Program-made: the position numbers and the translations under genes
The notes under the pieces: model-generated
The model's database searches: none
What the model was told of the DNA's origin: nothing
The model's input: the letters and a program-made list of their open reading frames with translations, nothing else
Part shown: piece after piece, positions 54,037 through 54,621 of the stretch
Layout of the letters: each line of letters begins with the position of its first letter
Numbering within the stretch: the stretch's first letter is position 1
Assembly (NCBI RefSeq): GCF_937129525.1
Contig: NZ_CAKZNK010000145.1
Location: forward strand, 1 to 54,621
Source of the DNA: an uncultured Chloroflexus sp.
GTDB taxonomy: Bacteria; Chloroflexota; Chloroflexia; Chloroflexales; Chloroflexaceae
Direction of reading: 5' to 3'
DNA: 54,621 nucleotides

Positions 54037-54621
54037 TTATTCGTACATATCACTCTCTTCAGCAGGAAGACGGCGAACAATGCTGACTGAAGGATCGATT
54101 CGCAGTTCACCATGTTCTTCAAACTCTACCAGCAGGATTTCACGGTCGTCACTGATCAGGCTAAGGCGCACGCGACCGGCGCCGTAGGGCATACAGATGA
54201 TCCGATCACCCGGTTGAAAGCGCGGCTCTGCGGGCGAGGAGCTGGTGAGCGCTCCAGGCGAGGATTGTTCGACGGGGGGCGACTCAACGTGAGCGCGTCG
54301 CTGGCGCAGGCGGGCCAGAATCGCTTCGGCATCGGGAATTACTGGCTCTGCCGGTTGAGCCGATGGCGGATCAAGTTCACGCGATACGGGCGATGCCTGC
54401 TCAGAGATTCTGGATGGTGTTGTCCGATGTCCGGCCCGGTTGGGACGGGCGCGCAGATTGCCGGCTGCGCGGTTGGAGGTTGACTCTGGGGGGTTGCGCA
54501 CCGGCACTGATGGTTCAGACAGACGAGCAGGCGGCTCGGCGCGGGCAGGCGGCTCGGCGCGGGCAGGCGGCTCGGCGCGGGCAGGCGGCTCGGCGCGGGC
54601 AGGCGGCTCGGCGCGGGCAGG
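54037..54621 (-). CDS. C-terminal part of a gene, Pro-rich repeat linker plus UvrD/PcrA-tail-like domain
   Basis: The frame stays open to the window edge, so this is a 3' fragment of 194 codons plus stop. Internal GTG 54507 could be mistaken for a start, but sequence before it reads in frame as repeats of PPARAE (five copies, 18 bases each). After a Pro/Ser/Arg-rich linker (DAEAILARLRQRRAHVE), the last 60 residues form a small beta domain: PRFQPGDRIICMPYGAGRV, EILLVEFEEHGELRI and IVRRLP. The FxxGDRVxHxxxGxGxV pattern resembles the C-terminal Tudor-like domain of UvrD/PcrA helicases; identity of the whole protein cannot be proved from this piece. Confidence 0.6.
   Translation of the reverse strand, partial: PARAEPPARAEPPARAEPPARAEPPARAEPPARLSEPSVPVRNPPESTSNRAAGNLRARPNRAGHRTTPSRISEQASPVSRELDPPSAQPAEPVIPDAEAILARLRQRRAHVESPPVEQSSPGALTSSSPAEPRFQPGDRIICMPYGAGRVRLSLISDDREILLVEFEEHGELRIDPSVSIVRRLPAEESDMYE
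54529..54621. repeat. 18-base tandem repeat (five copies to the window edge)
   Basis: AGGCGGCTCGGCGCGGGC is repeated exactly from 54529 to 54618, and the last three bases begin a sixth copy. In the minus-strand gene each copy encodes Pro-Pro-Ala-Arg-Ala-Glu. The unit length keeps the frame, so copy number may vary among strains. Confidence 0.95.

Overview
The window looks like chromosomal DNA of a Chloroflexota bacterium, most probably a Chloroflexus-type filamentous phototroph or close relative. The inference rests on moderate-to-high GC, the gene order of the division cluster, ornithine-type cell-wall expectations, the FHA/zinc-ribbon kinase and the absence of outer-membrane genes. No photosynthesis gene lies in the window, so the genus is an inference.

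Region 1 (1-1812, mostly minus strand): a small hypothetical protein, a small DUF6504-like protein behind a consensus promoter whose spacer holds a perfect Gram-positive-type LexA box, and moaC. Region 2 (1925-20634, plus): a compact division and cell-wall (dcw) cluster, mraZ-rsmH-ftsL-ftsI-murF-mraY-murD-rhomboid-ftsW-murG-cvpA-like-murC-murB-ddl-ftsQ-ftsA-ftsZ. It begins with a sigma70 promoter and four MraZ boxes and ends at a strong hairpin. murE is absent and a rhomboid protease is embedded. Many junctions overlap by a few bases, so translation is probably coupled.

Region 3 (20646-26321): a short CysS/MshC-like ligase, an SH3 lipoprotein, a complete tRNA-Leu/tRNA-Pro unit with promoter and terminator, a Ser/Thr kinase with zinc ribbon and FHA domain overlapping purQ, then lgt and its terminator. 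Region 4 (26380-31689, minus): a GT4 glycosyltransferase, an ACR3/BASS-type transporter, an Eis-like acetyltransferase, a zinc-ribbon methyltransferase and two small membrane proteins. Region 5 (31952-42009): an SBP56-family protein with a His-rich membrane protein, a DUF4838 protein, glycogen phosphorylase, an EndoIII-like glycosylase, a chromate transporter and a catalytically dead low-molecular-weight phosphatase homologue.

Region 6 (about 42010-46068) is an accessory, decayed island. It holds a RAYT transposase remnant, a multiply frameshifted dihydrofolate-reductase-like pseudogene, an AT-rich methyltransferase gene that looks acquired, two 39-bp repeats separated by 35 bp like a minimal CRISPR, a decayed membrane-protein fragment and a row of hairpins. 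Region 7 (46069-54621): M23 peptidase, L,D-transpeptidase and GH5 hydrolase (all exported), prfB with its programmed +1 frameshift, a HIT protein converging on a CheY-like regulator, a thioesterase, a HEAT/BTAD regulator and the end of a gene with an in-frame 18-bp tandem repeat and a UvrD/PcrA-tail-like domain.
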